From Kribbella sp. VKM Ac-2568 (GTDB lineage Bacteria > Actinomycetota > Actinomycetes > Propionibacteriales > Kribbellaceae): 64,000 bases of DNA. Below the pieces are notes generated by a model. It searched no databases, had not been told where the DNA came from, and was given only the letters and a program-made list of their open reading frames with translations. The stretch lies in assembly GCF_004345365.1 (NCBI RefSeq), contig NZ_SLVF01000003.1:434001-498000 (forward strand), given 5' to 3'. The position numbers and the translations under genes are program-made. This document shows positions 1 to 8,553 of this stretch, one piece after another. Position 1 is the first letter of the stretch, and every line of letters begins with the position of its first letter.

Positions 1-1135
1 GGCCGAGGTCGGGGCTCGTCACCACCTCGGCGGCGACCATCCGGCCGACGAGCGGGGCCTTGCGGGCGAAGACCCGGGCCCAGGCGACGGCCGGGTGGCC
101 CATCAGCACATTGCGGACCAGGCCGGCCGAGACCTTGGACCCGCCGACGTTGATCTCGTCGCTGTCCAGCCGTCCGGTGATCAGCACGCGATCGTCGACG
201 AACTCGACCCGGTCACCGGTCCGGACGGCTCCGTCGAGACCCGCGCCGTGGTGCGGTGAGGTGATGATCAGTTCGTCCTTGTCCACCGAGAGGAACGGCC
301 GCTCGGACTCGGGATCGGGCTCGCGATCCAGCCAGGCCCGGGGGAACCCAGCCTTGCCGTCGTGCACCACGATCGACGCGCCGACCTCGGAGGACGCGTA
401 GATCCAGGAGATCCGCGCCTGCGGGAAGATCTCCCGCAGCCGGTCCAGGATCGCCTGGTCCACCGGCTCGCCGCCGAGGGTGATCTGCTCCAGCGGCACC
501 TTGGCGAGCGCCTCGGTGTCGCGGTAGATGGTCTGCCGCCAGAAGGTCGGCGTTCCCGAGGCCGCGGTGACGCCGTGCTCCGCGGCGATCAGCGGCCACG
601 TCTCCAGCTCGGACGGCTCGATCACGACCAGACCCTGGTCCGCCTGGGTCAGCGAGATCGTCACCACCTGCCACCAGGCGTAGGTGCCCGGGGCGTAGGG
701 GAGCAACCAGGTGCGCGGTTGCTGCTGAGTGGTCACGGTGGTCAGGGACTCGAGGGTGTGACCGATCCGCTTCGGCCGTCCGGTCGAGCCGGAGGTGAGC
801 AGCCAGACGCGGCCGGACTCCTCCACCCGCTTGAGTTTCGCCGGGGTCACCGAGTGCTCGTCGCCCTTGGCGATCACCACCGCGAAACCGGACTCGCCGA
901 GCTCCTCGCGCATGCTCAGATCCACCCGCGAGCCGGTCGCGACCAGCAGTTCGGTGCCGTGCACGGCGTGGTGCCGGACCGCCGCCAGCGCGTCGGCCCC
1001 GTTGTCCACCAGCACTGCGGCCGGCGACGGCAGCTGGGGCAGTTTGTGCAGGGTCCTCCAGGTCACCGTCCGGCCACCGGCGACGACGGTGTTGTCGTCG
1101 CCGATCAGGGCGGTGCTACGGCGCCGGGCGGTCAC
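1..1135 (-). CDS. AMP-forming acyl ligase (ANL superfamily), C-terminus outside window
   Basis: Partial gene reading off the left edge, with 378 residues visible. The start is a GTG whose last two bases begin the TGA of the upstream acyl carrier protein gene (GTGA overlap at 1132-1135). ANL-family signatures are present: the P-loop-like TSGSTGRPK at residues 114-122, an ASSEVGAS adenylation motif, RTGD near residue 300, and a hinge GRLDSDEINVGG. The N-terminal part is shorter than in classic acyl-CoA synthetases. Such enzymes activate a carboxylate as acyl-AMP. Tight coupling to a carrier protein suggests the acyl group is passed to that ACP rather than to CoA (inference). The substrate cannot be read from the sequence. 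Next to glycan genes, acylation of a surface polymer is possible. Confidence 0.85.
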   Translation of the reverse strand, partial: MTARRRSTALIGDDNTVVAGGRTVTWRTLHKLPQLPSPAAVLVDNGADALAAVRHHAVHGTELLVATGSRVDLSMREELGESGFAVVIAKGDEHSVTPAKLKRVEESGRVWLLTSGSTGRPKRIGHTLESLTTVTTQQQPRTWLLPYAPGTYAWWQVVTISLTQADQGLVVIEPSELETWPLIAAEHGVTAASGTPTFWRQTIYRDTEALAKVPLEQITLGGEPVDQAILDRLREIFPQARISWIYASSEVGASIVVHDGKAGFPRAWLDREPDPESERPFLSVDKDELIITSPHHGAGLDGAVRTGDRVEFVDDRVLITGRLDSDEINVGGSKVSAGLVRNVLMGHPAVAWARVFARKAPLVGRMVAAEVVTSPDLG

Positions 1136-1383
1136 GCCGACTGGAGCTGCTCGATGAAGTCCAGCACGTCGCCGACCTTGGCGATCTGGCGCAGCCCGGG
1201 GGCATCGAAGTTCAGCTCGTCGCCGATCTCGTCCTCGACCCGCAGGGCCAGCTCGGAGAAGTCCAGCGACCGGAAGCCGATCTCCCGCAGGTCGGCGCTG
1301 TCTTCGGCCGGCAAGGTCTTGCCCTGCGCCTTCATCACCGCTCCCATCAGGTCCCGGATCTGCTCCCGCGTCAACTCAGCCAT
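1132..1383 (-). CDS. acyl carrier protein
   Basis: An 83-residue acidic protein with the carrier-protein core GFRSLDFSELALR; Ser39 is the predicted phosphopantetheine attachment site. The chosen ATG gives the usual length of about 80 residues; the longer upstream reading is arginine-rich and lacks family features. The stop codon overlaps the GTG of the following ligase, so the two are probably translated together and act as a pair: the ligase loads the acyl group and this protein carries it. It sits well away from any fatty-acid synthase genes, which favours a dedicated pathway over housekeeping lipid synthesis. The acyl acceptor is unknown. Confidence 0.9.
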   Translation of the reverse strand: MAELTREQIRDLMGAVMKAQGKTLPAEDSADLREIGFRSLDFSELALRVEDEIGDELNFDAPGLRQIAKVGDVLDFIEQLQSA

Positions 1384-1510
1384 GACCACAGAGCCTAGGG
1401 CATGGCTGTTCATCCCCTGCAGTCGCGAGCAGGAGGTGTTCGACACGGTCGCTCCGTGTGCTGGAGTGACGACAGCGATGCGGCGTGGTCGGACGGGTCC
1501 GCCGCATGGT

Positions 1511-1699
1511 CTACGGGACTTCCGGGGACGCGTCGCGGACACGGTCGGGGAGGTCGCGGTGGCGGGACAGCCGGCGGCGGACCCGTTTGACCCGGTCCCG
1601 GATCTCCCAGCCGATCAGCGCGATCATCGGAGTGGCTGCGGCGAGCGCGGCGAGCAGGATCTCCTCGACCGGCAGACCGGCGATGTGCTGGGCCGACAT
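1511..1699 (-). CDS. small single-span membrane protein
   Basis: A 62-residue protein. One hydrophobic segment (about residues 12-30, LLAALAAATPMIALIGW) is followed by a strongly basic tail rich in RVRRR and DR motifs, which predicts an inner-membrane anchor with a cytoplasmic basic tail. A strong ribosome binding site (GGGAGG, five bases before the ATG at 1699) supports it as real. It precedes the ACP and ligase genes on the same strand by about 130 bases and could lead that transcript. No family recognised. Confidence 0.6.
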   Translation of the reverse strand: MSAQHIAGLPVEEILLAALAAATPMIALIGWEIRDRVKRVRRRLSRHRDLPDRVRDASPEVP

Positions 1700-1874
1700 G
1701 AGGACCTCCCGTGCGCTGCGTGACGGACCGGGGGGAGTTTGCCTACTCAGTGTAGGCGGGAGTGCCCGTGGGGTAAACGGCTAATACACTGGGCCCCGAT
1801 TTGCCATCAGCAGGGACTTTCCGTCGTCCGGGGCCCTCTTTCCGTGTGCAAGGACGCGACTCGAGAGGAACGGG

Positions 1875-4313
1875 ATGACGAGACCGGGACGCGGGCCGCG
1901 CCTTGCCGCGATGGCGAGCCTGCCCGTGCTGCCGCTGGCCTGGTTCCTCGCCCTGCGGGACCTCCCGAGCTGGATGTCCGCGGCGTACCTCGGCTACCTG
2001 CTGATCGTGATCGCCATCCCGGGCACGGTCTTCTGGCGACGGCTCACCGGTGGCACCGGCTGGTTCACGGTCGACGCGGTGCTCGGGACGACGTTCGGCC
2101 TGGCCGTCGAAGCCCTGCTCTACCCGCTCGGCAGATGGGTCGACATCCCGCTGATCGTCCTGGTGATGCCGGCACTGGCCAGCGGCATGTACCGCGGACT
2201 GCCGCGCCGCCGCCTCCCCGATCGGCCGACCCCGTGGTGGGCGATCGCCGGAGTGATGGTGTCGGTCGGAGTCGCCGCCGCGTGGTTCGGGCGGGTCGGC
2301 TCCCGCCTGATCCCCTTGGACGGCCCGGCCGCGCTCCGCCCGGACTCGGACGCGCAGTACAACCTGTCCATCGCGGCCGAGCTGACCCATCATTTCCCGC
2401 CGGAGATCCCGTATGCCTCCGGGCGGCCGCTCACCAGTCATTGGGGCGCGTTCGACCACATCGCGTCCGTGCACTGGACCACCAGCATCGAGCTCGACGT
2501 ACTGACCTTCCGTATCGTGCCGTTAGCCCTGCTGCTCCTAGCGGTCCTCGCTGCGGCTGCGGTCGGCATGGTGCTCACTGGGCGCGCCGTCGCCGCACCG
2601 ATCGCGGCGGGCCTCACAGTGGCCGCTGGTGACCTTGCTGGGTGGCCGTGGGCCATCACTGGGCGGCTGTACAACGACAGCCCGTTCTCCCTGGGCCAAC
2701 TGACCAGCCCGTCGCAGGCGTTCTCCACAGTCCTTGTGCTGCCTCTGATCGCTGTCACGGCCCTGCTGCTGCGCAGGAAGCCCGGACAGACACGACTGCA
2801 GCTCGCCGGGCTGTTCGTGGCCGCGGGGATCCTGATCGCGGCGCTGGCCACCGCCAAGGCCTCAGCACTGCCCGTGTACGGCGCTGGACTCGCTGCGGCT
2901 TGGGTCTACCTGACAGTGCGCGCCGGACGGCTCAACCTGCGTTCTCTGGTGCTCGCGGCAGCGGTGGCGGGCTCCTACTTGTTCGTGTTCTTCGTGGCCT
3001 TGCGCGGCACTCCGTCGATGGTGACCTTCGAGCCGGCCAAGACCTTCCGCCACCTGCTCGACGAGATGACGACCGAGCGGACCACTGCTGCCCTGGTCGT
3101 GGTTGCGGTCGTCGTGTCGATCGGCTGGCTGATGCCTGCCGCCGGCGCTCTCCTGATCCGGCGACGTCTCCCCCGCGACCCGATGCCCGTGATGCTGCTG
3201 GTCTCCCTGCTCAGCGCTGTCGTCGCGACCGGCCTGCTCTACGACGACGGCCAGGCGCAGTTGTTCTTCATCCGCAGCGGCTTCATCTACGGCGTTCTGC
3301 TCGCCACCTGGGGCCTGGGCTCACTCGACCGCCGCCAGTACTACGTCGCCGCGCCGGCGCTGCTGATCGGAGTCGCCGCGATCTACTGGGGCCGCTATCG
3401 CTCCGAGGACTCCTGCGGCGGCCCGGACTGCCTTGCGCAGCCCCTGGCGGTTGCGCTCGTCACCGCGGCGGTCGGCGTCGGTGTGCTCGGGCTGCTCGTC
3501 CGTGGAGCGCGCCGGACCTGGGCGGTAATCGCGGTCGCGGTCGCTCTGGGTATGACCGTGTCCCCGACCTTGGCCTCCCTGCAGGACTTCGCCACACCCC
3601 CGCTGACGACGTACGAGTCGGTGGCGCCGGGTGGGATCGAGGCGGCCCGGTTCATTCGCCGGAACTCCGGGCCGAACGACCTGATCGCGACCAACATCCA
3701 CTGCCGTGACGCCGGTGCGGAGAAGTGCCTGACCGGGTCGTACTGGATCCCCGGATACGCCGAGCGGCGCGTGCTGGTCGAGGGCTGGGCCTACACGACC
3801 AGAGTGGACGACACCTACACCAAGGACGAGCGGGTCCAGGGAGCCTTCTGGGACCAGGAGATGCGCCGGCTCAACGACGAGGCGTTCACCGCGCCGACCC
3901 GGGAGATCCTGGAGACGCTGCGGACGAAGTACGGCGTGCAGTGGTTGCTCGCCGACAAGCGCGTCGGCGTGCCGTCGGAGGACTTGGAGCGTCTGACGGA
4001 GCTCCGGTTCGAGTACGGCACCGTCCGGGTCTACCAGCTCTTCCCGCCGCCGACCGGCAACCCGACCCCGACACCGACCGGGTTCCCGAGCGGGTCGCCG
4101 TCCGGCTTCCCGTCGCAGACGCCGGGCGGGTCGCCGTCGCAGCCGCCGGGCGGGTTCCCGACACAGACGCCGGGCGGCTTTCCGACCCAGACGCCTGGCG
4201 GTTTCCCGTCGACGCCGGGTGGGTTCCCCAGTCAGCCCCAGGTCGGTTACCCCTCGCAGACGCCATCGCCCGGGTTCACCCCGCCGACTCCGCCTTCCAG
4301 TGGGAGCTTCTGA
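1875..4313 (+). CDS. polytopic GT-C-like membrane protein with Pro/Gly-rich tail
   Basis: An 812-residue multi-pass membrane protein. An acidic motif in the first large extracytoplasmic loop (DSDAQYN, residues 157-163) resembles the position of catalytic acids in GT-C and DUF2298-type glycosyltransferases. A soluble domain near the C-terminus carries LIATNIHCRDAG, LVEGWAY and an ELRFEYGTVRVYQL end. The last 75 or so residues are imperfect repeats of the type GGFPTQTP. RBS GAGAGGAACGGG precedes the ATG. The gene at 18113 is a clear paralogue with the same loop position and the same LEGWAY block, but without the repeat tail. A likely role is transfer of a polyprenyl-phosphate-linked sugar outside the membrane (inference from fold and from the GtrB-like enzymes nearby). 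The stop codon abuts the convergent gene with no gap. Confidence 0.7.
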   Translation: MTRPGRGPRLAAMASLPVLPLAWFLALRDLPSWMSAAYLGYLLIVIAIPGTVFWRRLTGGTGWFTVDAVLGTTFGLAVEALLYPLGRWVDIPLIVLVMPALASGMYRGLPRRRLPDRPTPWWAIAGVMVSVGVAAAWFGRVGSRLIPLDGPAALRPDSDAQYNLSIAAELTHHFPPEIPYASGRPLTSHWGAFDHIASVHWTTSIELDVLTFRIVPLALLLLAVLAAAAVGMVLTGRAVAAPIAAGLTVAAGDLAGWPWAITGRLYNDSPFSLGQLTSPSQAFSTVLVLPLIAVTALLLRRKPGQTRLQLAGLFVAAGILIAALATAKASALPVYGAGLAAAWVYLTVRAGRLNLRSLVLAAAVAGSYLFVFFVALRGTPSMVTFEPAKTFRHLLDEMTTERTTAALVVVAVVVSIGWLMPAAGALLIRRRLPRDPMPVMLLVSLLSAVVATGLLYDDGQAQLFFIRSGFIYGVLLATWGLGSLDRRQYYVAAPALLIGVAAIYWGRYRSEDSCGGPDCLAQPLAVALVTAAVGVGVLGLLVRGARRTWAVIAVAVALGMTVSPTLASLQDFATPPLTTYESVAPGGIEAARFIRRNSGPNDLIATNIHCRDAGAEKCLTGSYWIPGYAERRVLVEGWAYTTRVDDTYTKDERVQGAFWDQEMRRLNDEAFTAPTREILETLRTKYGVQWLLADKRVGVPSEDLERLTELRFEYGTVRVYQLFPPPTGNPTPTPTGFPSGSPSGFPSQTPGGSPSQPPGGFPTQTPGGFPTQTPGGFPSTPGGFPSQPQVGYPSQTPSPGFTPPTPPSSGSF

Positions 4314-5891
4314 TCAGCCCACGCTGATCGTCGGGATCGGCAGGCTCTGGTTCCAGGTGCGGTCGAGGGCGGTCACGGAGTACAGGTAGTGATGCCCCTT
4401 GACCGCGGTGGTGTCGACGTACGTCTGCTGGCCTCCGGTCGACCGCAGCGTCGCGATCAGGTTGCGCGCGTCGTTGTCCGCGCACCAATCACCCGCCGTC
4501 AGGTCCCGCCGGTAGACCGCGTACGACGTGGTCTCGGCCGAGGTGGCCCGCCACTGCAGCCGCACGCCGGTGCTGGTCCTGTCGGAGCGCAGCGAACGCA
4601 CCGGCAGCGGCGCACGGGAGTCCAGCGAGGGCATCGCCGGGATCAATGCCGGCCGTGTATACCAGTTGCTGTTCAGCAGACTGGTCGCTCCGAGCCGGTC
4701 GGCACGCACGTCCTTGGCGGAGAAGTAGATGTCGCCCTTGACCTCGGGAATCGTGGCGTTGAAGGCCAGGTGGTCGCTCAGCTCGGCCGGGTCGGACCAG
4801 TCCGGCGACTGCGTCGAGGTGCCGACCTTGTACGTCGCCTGGCCGATGTAGAGGTGGACGTCGGTGCCGCGGACCTGCTCCGCCCACCACGGCACGATCT
4901 TGTTGTAGTCCGCCGGAGCGAAGCCGCCGGCCCAGTAGACCTGCGGCACGATGTAGTCGATCCACTCCTCGCGCACCCAGCGGCGGGTGTCCGCGGCGAG
5001 GTCGTCGTACGTCTGGACCCCTGCGGTCGTGTCGGAGCCGAGCGGGTCGGTCGCGGCGTTCCGCCAGACGGCGAAGGGCGAGATGCCGAACTTCACCCAC
5101 GGCTTGGCCGCCTTGATCCGGTGCTGCAGTTCCTGGATCAGCAGGTTGATGTTGTTCCGCCGCCACTCGGCCACCGTCGGGAAGGCCGCCCCGTACTGCG
5201 CGTAGGTGGCCGCGTCGTCGAAGACCTGGCCCGCCACCGGGTACGGGTAGAAGTAGTCGTCGAAGTGCACGCCGTCCAGGTCGTAGCCCGACACCGCGTC
5301 CATGATCGCGTCCTCGACGAGCTTGCGCGCCGCGGGGATACCCGGGTTGTAGTAGAGCTTGCCGCCGTAGGTGACGACCCAGTCCGGGTGCTGGCGAGCC
5401 GGGTGCTCCGGGACCAGGGCGTTGAGGTCGGTGCCCATCGAGAGCCGGTACGGGTTGAACCAGCCGTGCAGTTCGAGGTTCCGCTTGTGCGCCTCGGCCA
5501 CGGCGAAGGCGAGCGGGTCGTAGCCGGGGTTCCCGCCCTGCTGACCGGTGAGGTACCGCGACCACGGCTCGACCTTGGACGGCCAGAACGCGTCCGCTGT
5601 CGGCCGGATCTGGAGTACTACGGTGTTGTGGCGCTGCCGGACGGCGTCGTCGAGCCAGCCGATCAGTTCGGCCTGCTGCTGCGCCGCGGTGAGCCCGGTC
5701 CGTGAGGGCCAGTCGATGTTGACCACCGACGACACCCAGGTCGCGCGGAACTGCCTCAACGGAGTACTGGGGTCGGGGGCACAGGACGAGTCTGCCTGCA
5801 CCGGCGACGCGCCGGCCGCAGTACTGGGCAGGGTGCTGGTGAGCAGGGCTGCCGCCACCCCGAGAACGCCGACGATCCGCCAGACTCTCAT
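4314..5891 (-). CDS. secreted GHL10/DUF187-type glycoside hydrolase with fibronectin III-like tail
   Basis: 525 residues from the ATG at 5891, which has GGAGAG five bases upstream; the longer reading adds a non-signal-like leader. A Sec signal peptide (RIVGVLGVAAALLTSTL, cleavage near AAGAS) is followed by the TIM-barrel typical of glycosyl-hydrolase-like family 10. Recognisable stretches are RATWVSSVVNIDWPS, HGWFNPYRL and DGVHFDDYFYPYP, the last holding the conserved acidic residues. The final 100 or so residues look like a fibronectin type III module (TGVRLQWRA, SYAVYRR). Members are lipid-anchored or secreted and act on cell-wall or extracellular polysaccharide; the substrate is unknown. 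Position inside the glycan locus suggests trimming or turnover of that polymer (inference). Confidence 0.85.
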   Translation of the reverse strand: MRVWRIVGVLGVAAALLTSTLPSTAAGASPVQADSSCAPDPSTPLRQFRATWVSSVVNIDWPSRTGLTAAQQQAELIGWLDDAVRQRHNTVVLQIRPTADAFWPSKVEPWSRYLTGQQGGNPGYDPLAFAVAEAHKRNLELHGWFNPYRLSMGTDLNALVPEHPARQHPDWVVTYGGKLYYNPGIPAARKLVEDAIMDAVSGYDLDGVHFDDYFYPYPVAGQVFDDAATYAQYGAAFPTVAEWRRNNINLLIQELQHRIKAAKPWVKFGISPFAVWRNAATDPLGSDTTAGVQTYDDLAADTRRWVREEWIDYIVPQVYWAGGFAPADYNKIVPWWAEQVRGTDVHLYIGQATYKVGTSTQSPDWSDPAELSDHLAFNATIPEVKGDIYFSAKDVRADRLGATSLLNSNWYTRPALIPAMPSLDSRAPLPVRSLRSDRTSTGVRLQWRATSAETTSYAVYRRDLTAGDWCADNDARNLIATLRSTGGQQTYVDTTAVKGHHYLYSVTALDRTWNQSLPIPTISVG

Positions 5892-5976
5892 GTCACTCTC
5901 CGACTGATTCGTGGATGAAGTCGAAAAATAGTTACACAGTTGGGCCGTGCGTAGAAGGGGTCGGTACGGTTGGCAC

Positions 5977-6501
5977 ATGCTGCGCACGGCGACTGACCAC
6001 GACGTCGACCTCATCCGGACCCTGCGCAACCAGCAGGCCAACCGCGAGGTGAGCGTCAACTCGCACGAGATCTCCCCTGACGAGCACGCCGGCTGGTGGG
6101 CCAAGACGAGCGTCGACCCGACCCGGCGGGTGCTGGTCTACGAACGCGCCGGCACCGTCGCCGGGGTGGTGAACTTCTTCGACCTGGAGCTCGACGCGGC
6201 ACCGCGGACCGGGGCCTGGGGATTCTTCCTCGACGCCGACGGACTGGCCGAGCGGGGTGAGACGCTGCCTGCCTGGATCGAGGTGATGAAGGAAGCCACC
6301 GGGTACGCGTTCGACGAGCTCGGCCTCGACGAGCTGACCGGCGAGGTGCTCGAGCGCAACACCGTGGTCCGGCAGATGAACCAGCGGTTCCGCTTCACCG
6401 AGGGCGAGCCGCAGACCCGGTACGCCGATGGTCGCGAGATCACCGTGCTGCCGATCAGCCTTCACAAAGACAACCGGCGCAAGCCGAAGGGAAACTCATG
6501 A
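5977..6501 (+). CDS. pseH: GNAT acetyltransferase, PseH candidate
   Basis: A 174-residue GNAT-fold protein. It begins LRTATDHDVDLIRTLRNQQ and has the acetyl-CoA-binding region around WGFFLDADGLAERG, then LGLDELTGEVLERNTVVRQMN, the pattern of small-molecule N-acetyltransferases such as PseH and RimJ. Its stop overlaps the ATG of pseI (ATGA at 6498). In pseudaminic acid synthesis, PseH acetylates the C4 amino group of UDP-4-amino-4,6-dideoxy-beta-L-AltNAc, between PseC and PseG. The assignment rests on fold plus coupling to pseI; a different N-acylation on the nonulosonate is possible. The ATG at 5977 is preferred over a GTG at 5947 because the fold starts there. Confidence 0.7.
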   Translation: MLRTATDHDVDLIRTLRNQQANREVSVNSHEISPDEHAGWWAKTSVDPTRRVLVYERAGTVAGVVNFFDLELDAAPRTGAWGFFLDADGLAERGETLPAWIEVMKEATGYAFDELGLDELTGEVLERNTVVRQMNQRFRFTEGEPQTRYADGREITVLPISLHKDNRRKPKGNS

Positions 6502-7556
6502 GTGCCAGCAAGACCATCGACTTCGGCGGTGTCCCGGTCGGACCGGAGCACCAGCCGTTCGTGATCGCGGAGATGTCGGGCAACCACAACGGCGACCTCG
6601 AGCGGGCCAAGGACATCGTCCGCGCGATGGCGGACACCGGGGTGCAGGCGCTCAAGCTGCAGACCTACACCGCCGACACGATCACCCTGGACGTCGATCT
6701 GCCCGCCTTCCGGCTGCCGTCGGAGCACGAACTGTGGGGCGGCGCCCGGTTGTACGACCTGTACGACGAGGCCCACACGCCGTGGGAGTGGCACGAGCCG
6801 CTGTTCGAGCTGGCGAACTCGCTCGGCATGCTCGGGTTCTCGTCGCCGTTCGACCCGACGGCGATCGACTTCCTGGAGAAGCTGCACGTCCCGGCGTACA
6901 AGGTCGCGTCGAACGAGATCGGCGACCTGCCGCTGGTCCGCGCGATGGCCGAGACCGGTAAGCCGATCATCATCTCCACCGGCTCCGCGACGTTGACCGA
7001 CATCGACGCGGCGGTCCGCGCGGCCCGCTCCACCGGCAACGAGCAGATCGTCGTGCTCTCGTGCACGGCGAGCTACCCGGCCCCGGCCGACCAGTCCAAC
7101 CTCCGCGGCATCCCCGTACTGCGGGACGCGCTCGGCGTGCAGATCGGCCTGTCGGACCACACGATGGGCATCGGCGCGTCGATCGCGGCGGTGGCGCTCG
7201 GCGCGACGGTGATCGAGAAGCACGTGACGCTGTCCCGCGCGGACGGCGGCGTCGACTCCGCGTTCTCGCTGGAACCGGCGGAGATGAAGCTCCTGGTCGA
7301 AGGCACCAAGGTCGCCCAGCAGGCCCTCGGCGAGCCGCTGATCGGCCCGAAGCAGGCCGAGCAGAACGTACTGCGCTTCCGCCGCTCCCTCTACATCACC
7401 CGCGATGTCAAGGCCGGCGAGAAGGTTGCCCCCGACAACGTCCGCTCCGTCCGCCCGGCCGGCGGCCTCCCCCCGGACGCCTTCACCTCCGTCGAAGGCC
7501 GCCCCTTCCGCACCGACGCCCCCGCCGGCACCCCCCTCACCTGGGACGTCCTCTAA
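6498..7556 (+). CDS. pseI: pseudaminic acid synthase
   Basis: 352 residues, full length for the NeuB/PseI family. The N-terminal barrel contains IAEMSGNHNGDLERA, ALKLQTYTADT, SSPFDPTAIDFLE, KVASNEIGDLPL and IGLSDHTMG, then EKHVTLSR. A SAF (antifreeze-like) domain occupies about residues 285-352 (RSLYITRDVKAGEKV). The enzyme condenses 2,4-diacetamido-2,4,6-trideoxy-L-altrose with phosphoenolpyruvate to give pseudaminic acid. The SGNHNG wording is closer to PseI than to sialic acid synthase. It follows the acetyltransferase with a 4-base overlap. Distinction from a legionaminic synthase relies on the accompanying pseB, pseC and pseG. Confidence 0.9.
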   Translation: MSASKTIDFGGVPVGPEHQPFVIAEMSGNHNGDLERAKDIVRAMADTGVQALKLQTYTADTITLDVDLPAFRLPSEHELWGGARLYDLYDEAHTPWEWHEPLFELANSLGMLGFSSPFDPTAIDFLEKLHVPAYKVASNEIGDLPLVRAMAETGKPIIISTGSATLTDIDAAVRAARSTGNEQIVVLSCTASYPAPADQSNLRGIPVLRDALGVQIGLSDHTMGIGASIAAVALGATVIEKHVTLSRADGGVDSAFSLEPAEMKLLVEGTKVAQQALGEPLIGPKQAEQNVLRFRRSLYITRDVKAGEKVAPDNVRSVRPAGGLPPDAFTSVEGRPFRTDAPAGTPLTWDVL

Positions 7557-7595
7557 CCCCCTCCACCGCCCCTCCGCCCTCCAGGAAGGTTTGTT

Positions 7596-8549
7596 GTGCT
7601 GGTTTCCGTCGTGGTGCCTTGTTATCGGTCGGGTGCCACGTTGCCGCGCTTGGTGGATGAGCTGAACCAGGTGTTGCCGGGGGTTACGGCCGGGTTCGAG
7701 ATCGTGCTGGTGGTGGACGGGAGTCCGGACGACACCTGGCAGGTCGCGAGTGAACTGGCGAACAAGTACCCGGAGACGCGGGCTCTGCGGCTCGCGCGGA
7801 ACTACGGGCAGCACAACGCGTTGATCGCCGGCGTCCGCAACGCGCGGTACGAGGTGGTCGTGACGATGGACGACGACCTGCAGCACCCCGCCGACCAGGT
7901 GCCGGTGCTGCTGCGTGCGCTGACCGACGACATCGACCTCGTGTACGGCGTACCGGCGGACGAGGAGCACGGGCTGGTCCGGAGCTTCTCGTCCCGGCTG
8001 GTCAAGGCGGCGATGGCGTCGACCATGTCAGTGCGCAACGCCAGATCCATCAGCGCTTTCCGGGCTTTCCGAACCTTCCTGCGGGACGGGTTCGACGGGC
8101 TCGACGGGCCGCACGCTTCAGTGGACGTGGCGTTGTCGTGGTCGACCACCAGGATCGCGCAGACCACGGTCCGGATGGAGGAGCGAACCGACGGGCAGTC
8201 GAACTACACGACCTGGATGCTGATGAAGCACGCGCTCGCGCTGATCACCGGGTACTCCGTGGAGCCGCTGCGGCTGGTCGGCTATCTCGGCTTCATCTGC
8301 GCGGTGTTCGGCGTCGGGTTGTTCGGGGTGATCATCTACAAGTACGCCAGCGGCGCGACCACGGTCGCGGGGTTCACCACGATCGCGTCCATGGTCGCGC
8401 TGTTCTCCGGCGCCCAGATGCTCGCGCTCGGCGTCCTCGGCGAGTACGTCGGCCGGCTGCACTCGGGCTCGATGGGCCGGCCGACCTACGTGATCCGGGA
8501 ACGCACCGATGTGGACGCCCACCCGGACATCAAGAGTGAGGGCGTCTGA
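7596..8549 (+). CDS. GtrB/DPM-like polyprenyl-phosphate glycosyltransferase
   Basis: 317 residues from a GTG with AGGAAGG upstream. A GT2 (GT-A) domain fills the first 220 or so residues: VSVVVPCYRSG, LVVDGSPDDTW, ARNYGQHNALIAGV and the metal-binding MDDDLQHP. Two C-terminal membrane spans follow (LVGYLGFICAVFGVGLFGV and the segment ending QMLALGVLGEYVGRL), a layout typical of GtrB, ArnC and DPM-type enzymes that move a sugar from a nucleotide donor to polyprenyl phosphate on the cytoplasmic face. The product would be used by a GT-C protein such as those at 1875 or 18113 (inference). The next gene starts four bases downstream. Confidence 0.85.
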   Translation: MLVSVVVPCYRSGATLPRLVDELNQVLPGVTAGFEIVLVVDGSPDDTWQVASELANKYPETRALRLARNYGQHNALIAGVRNARYEVVVTMDDDLQHPADQVPVLLRALTDDIDLVYGVPADEEHGLVRSFSSRLVKAAMASTMSVRNARSISAFRAFRTFLRDGFDGLDGPHASVDVALSWSTTRIAQTTVRMEERTDGQSNYTTWMLMKHALALITGYSVEPLRLVGYLGFICAVFGVGLFGVIIYKYASGATTVAGFTTIASMVALFSGAQMLALGVLGEYVGRLHSGSMGRPTYVIRERTDVDAHPDIKSEGV

Positions 8550-8553
8550 CCCG

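Noticed and set aside
362..1723. 453-codon plus-strand open frame over the ligase/ACP genes
   Set aside because: Arg/Gly/Asp-rich translation with no domain; antisense to the well-supported ligase and ACP. Typical high-GC shadow frame.
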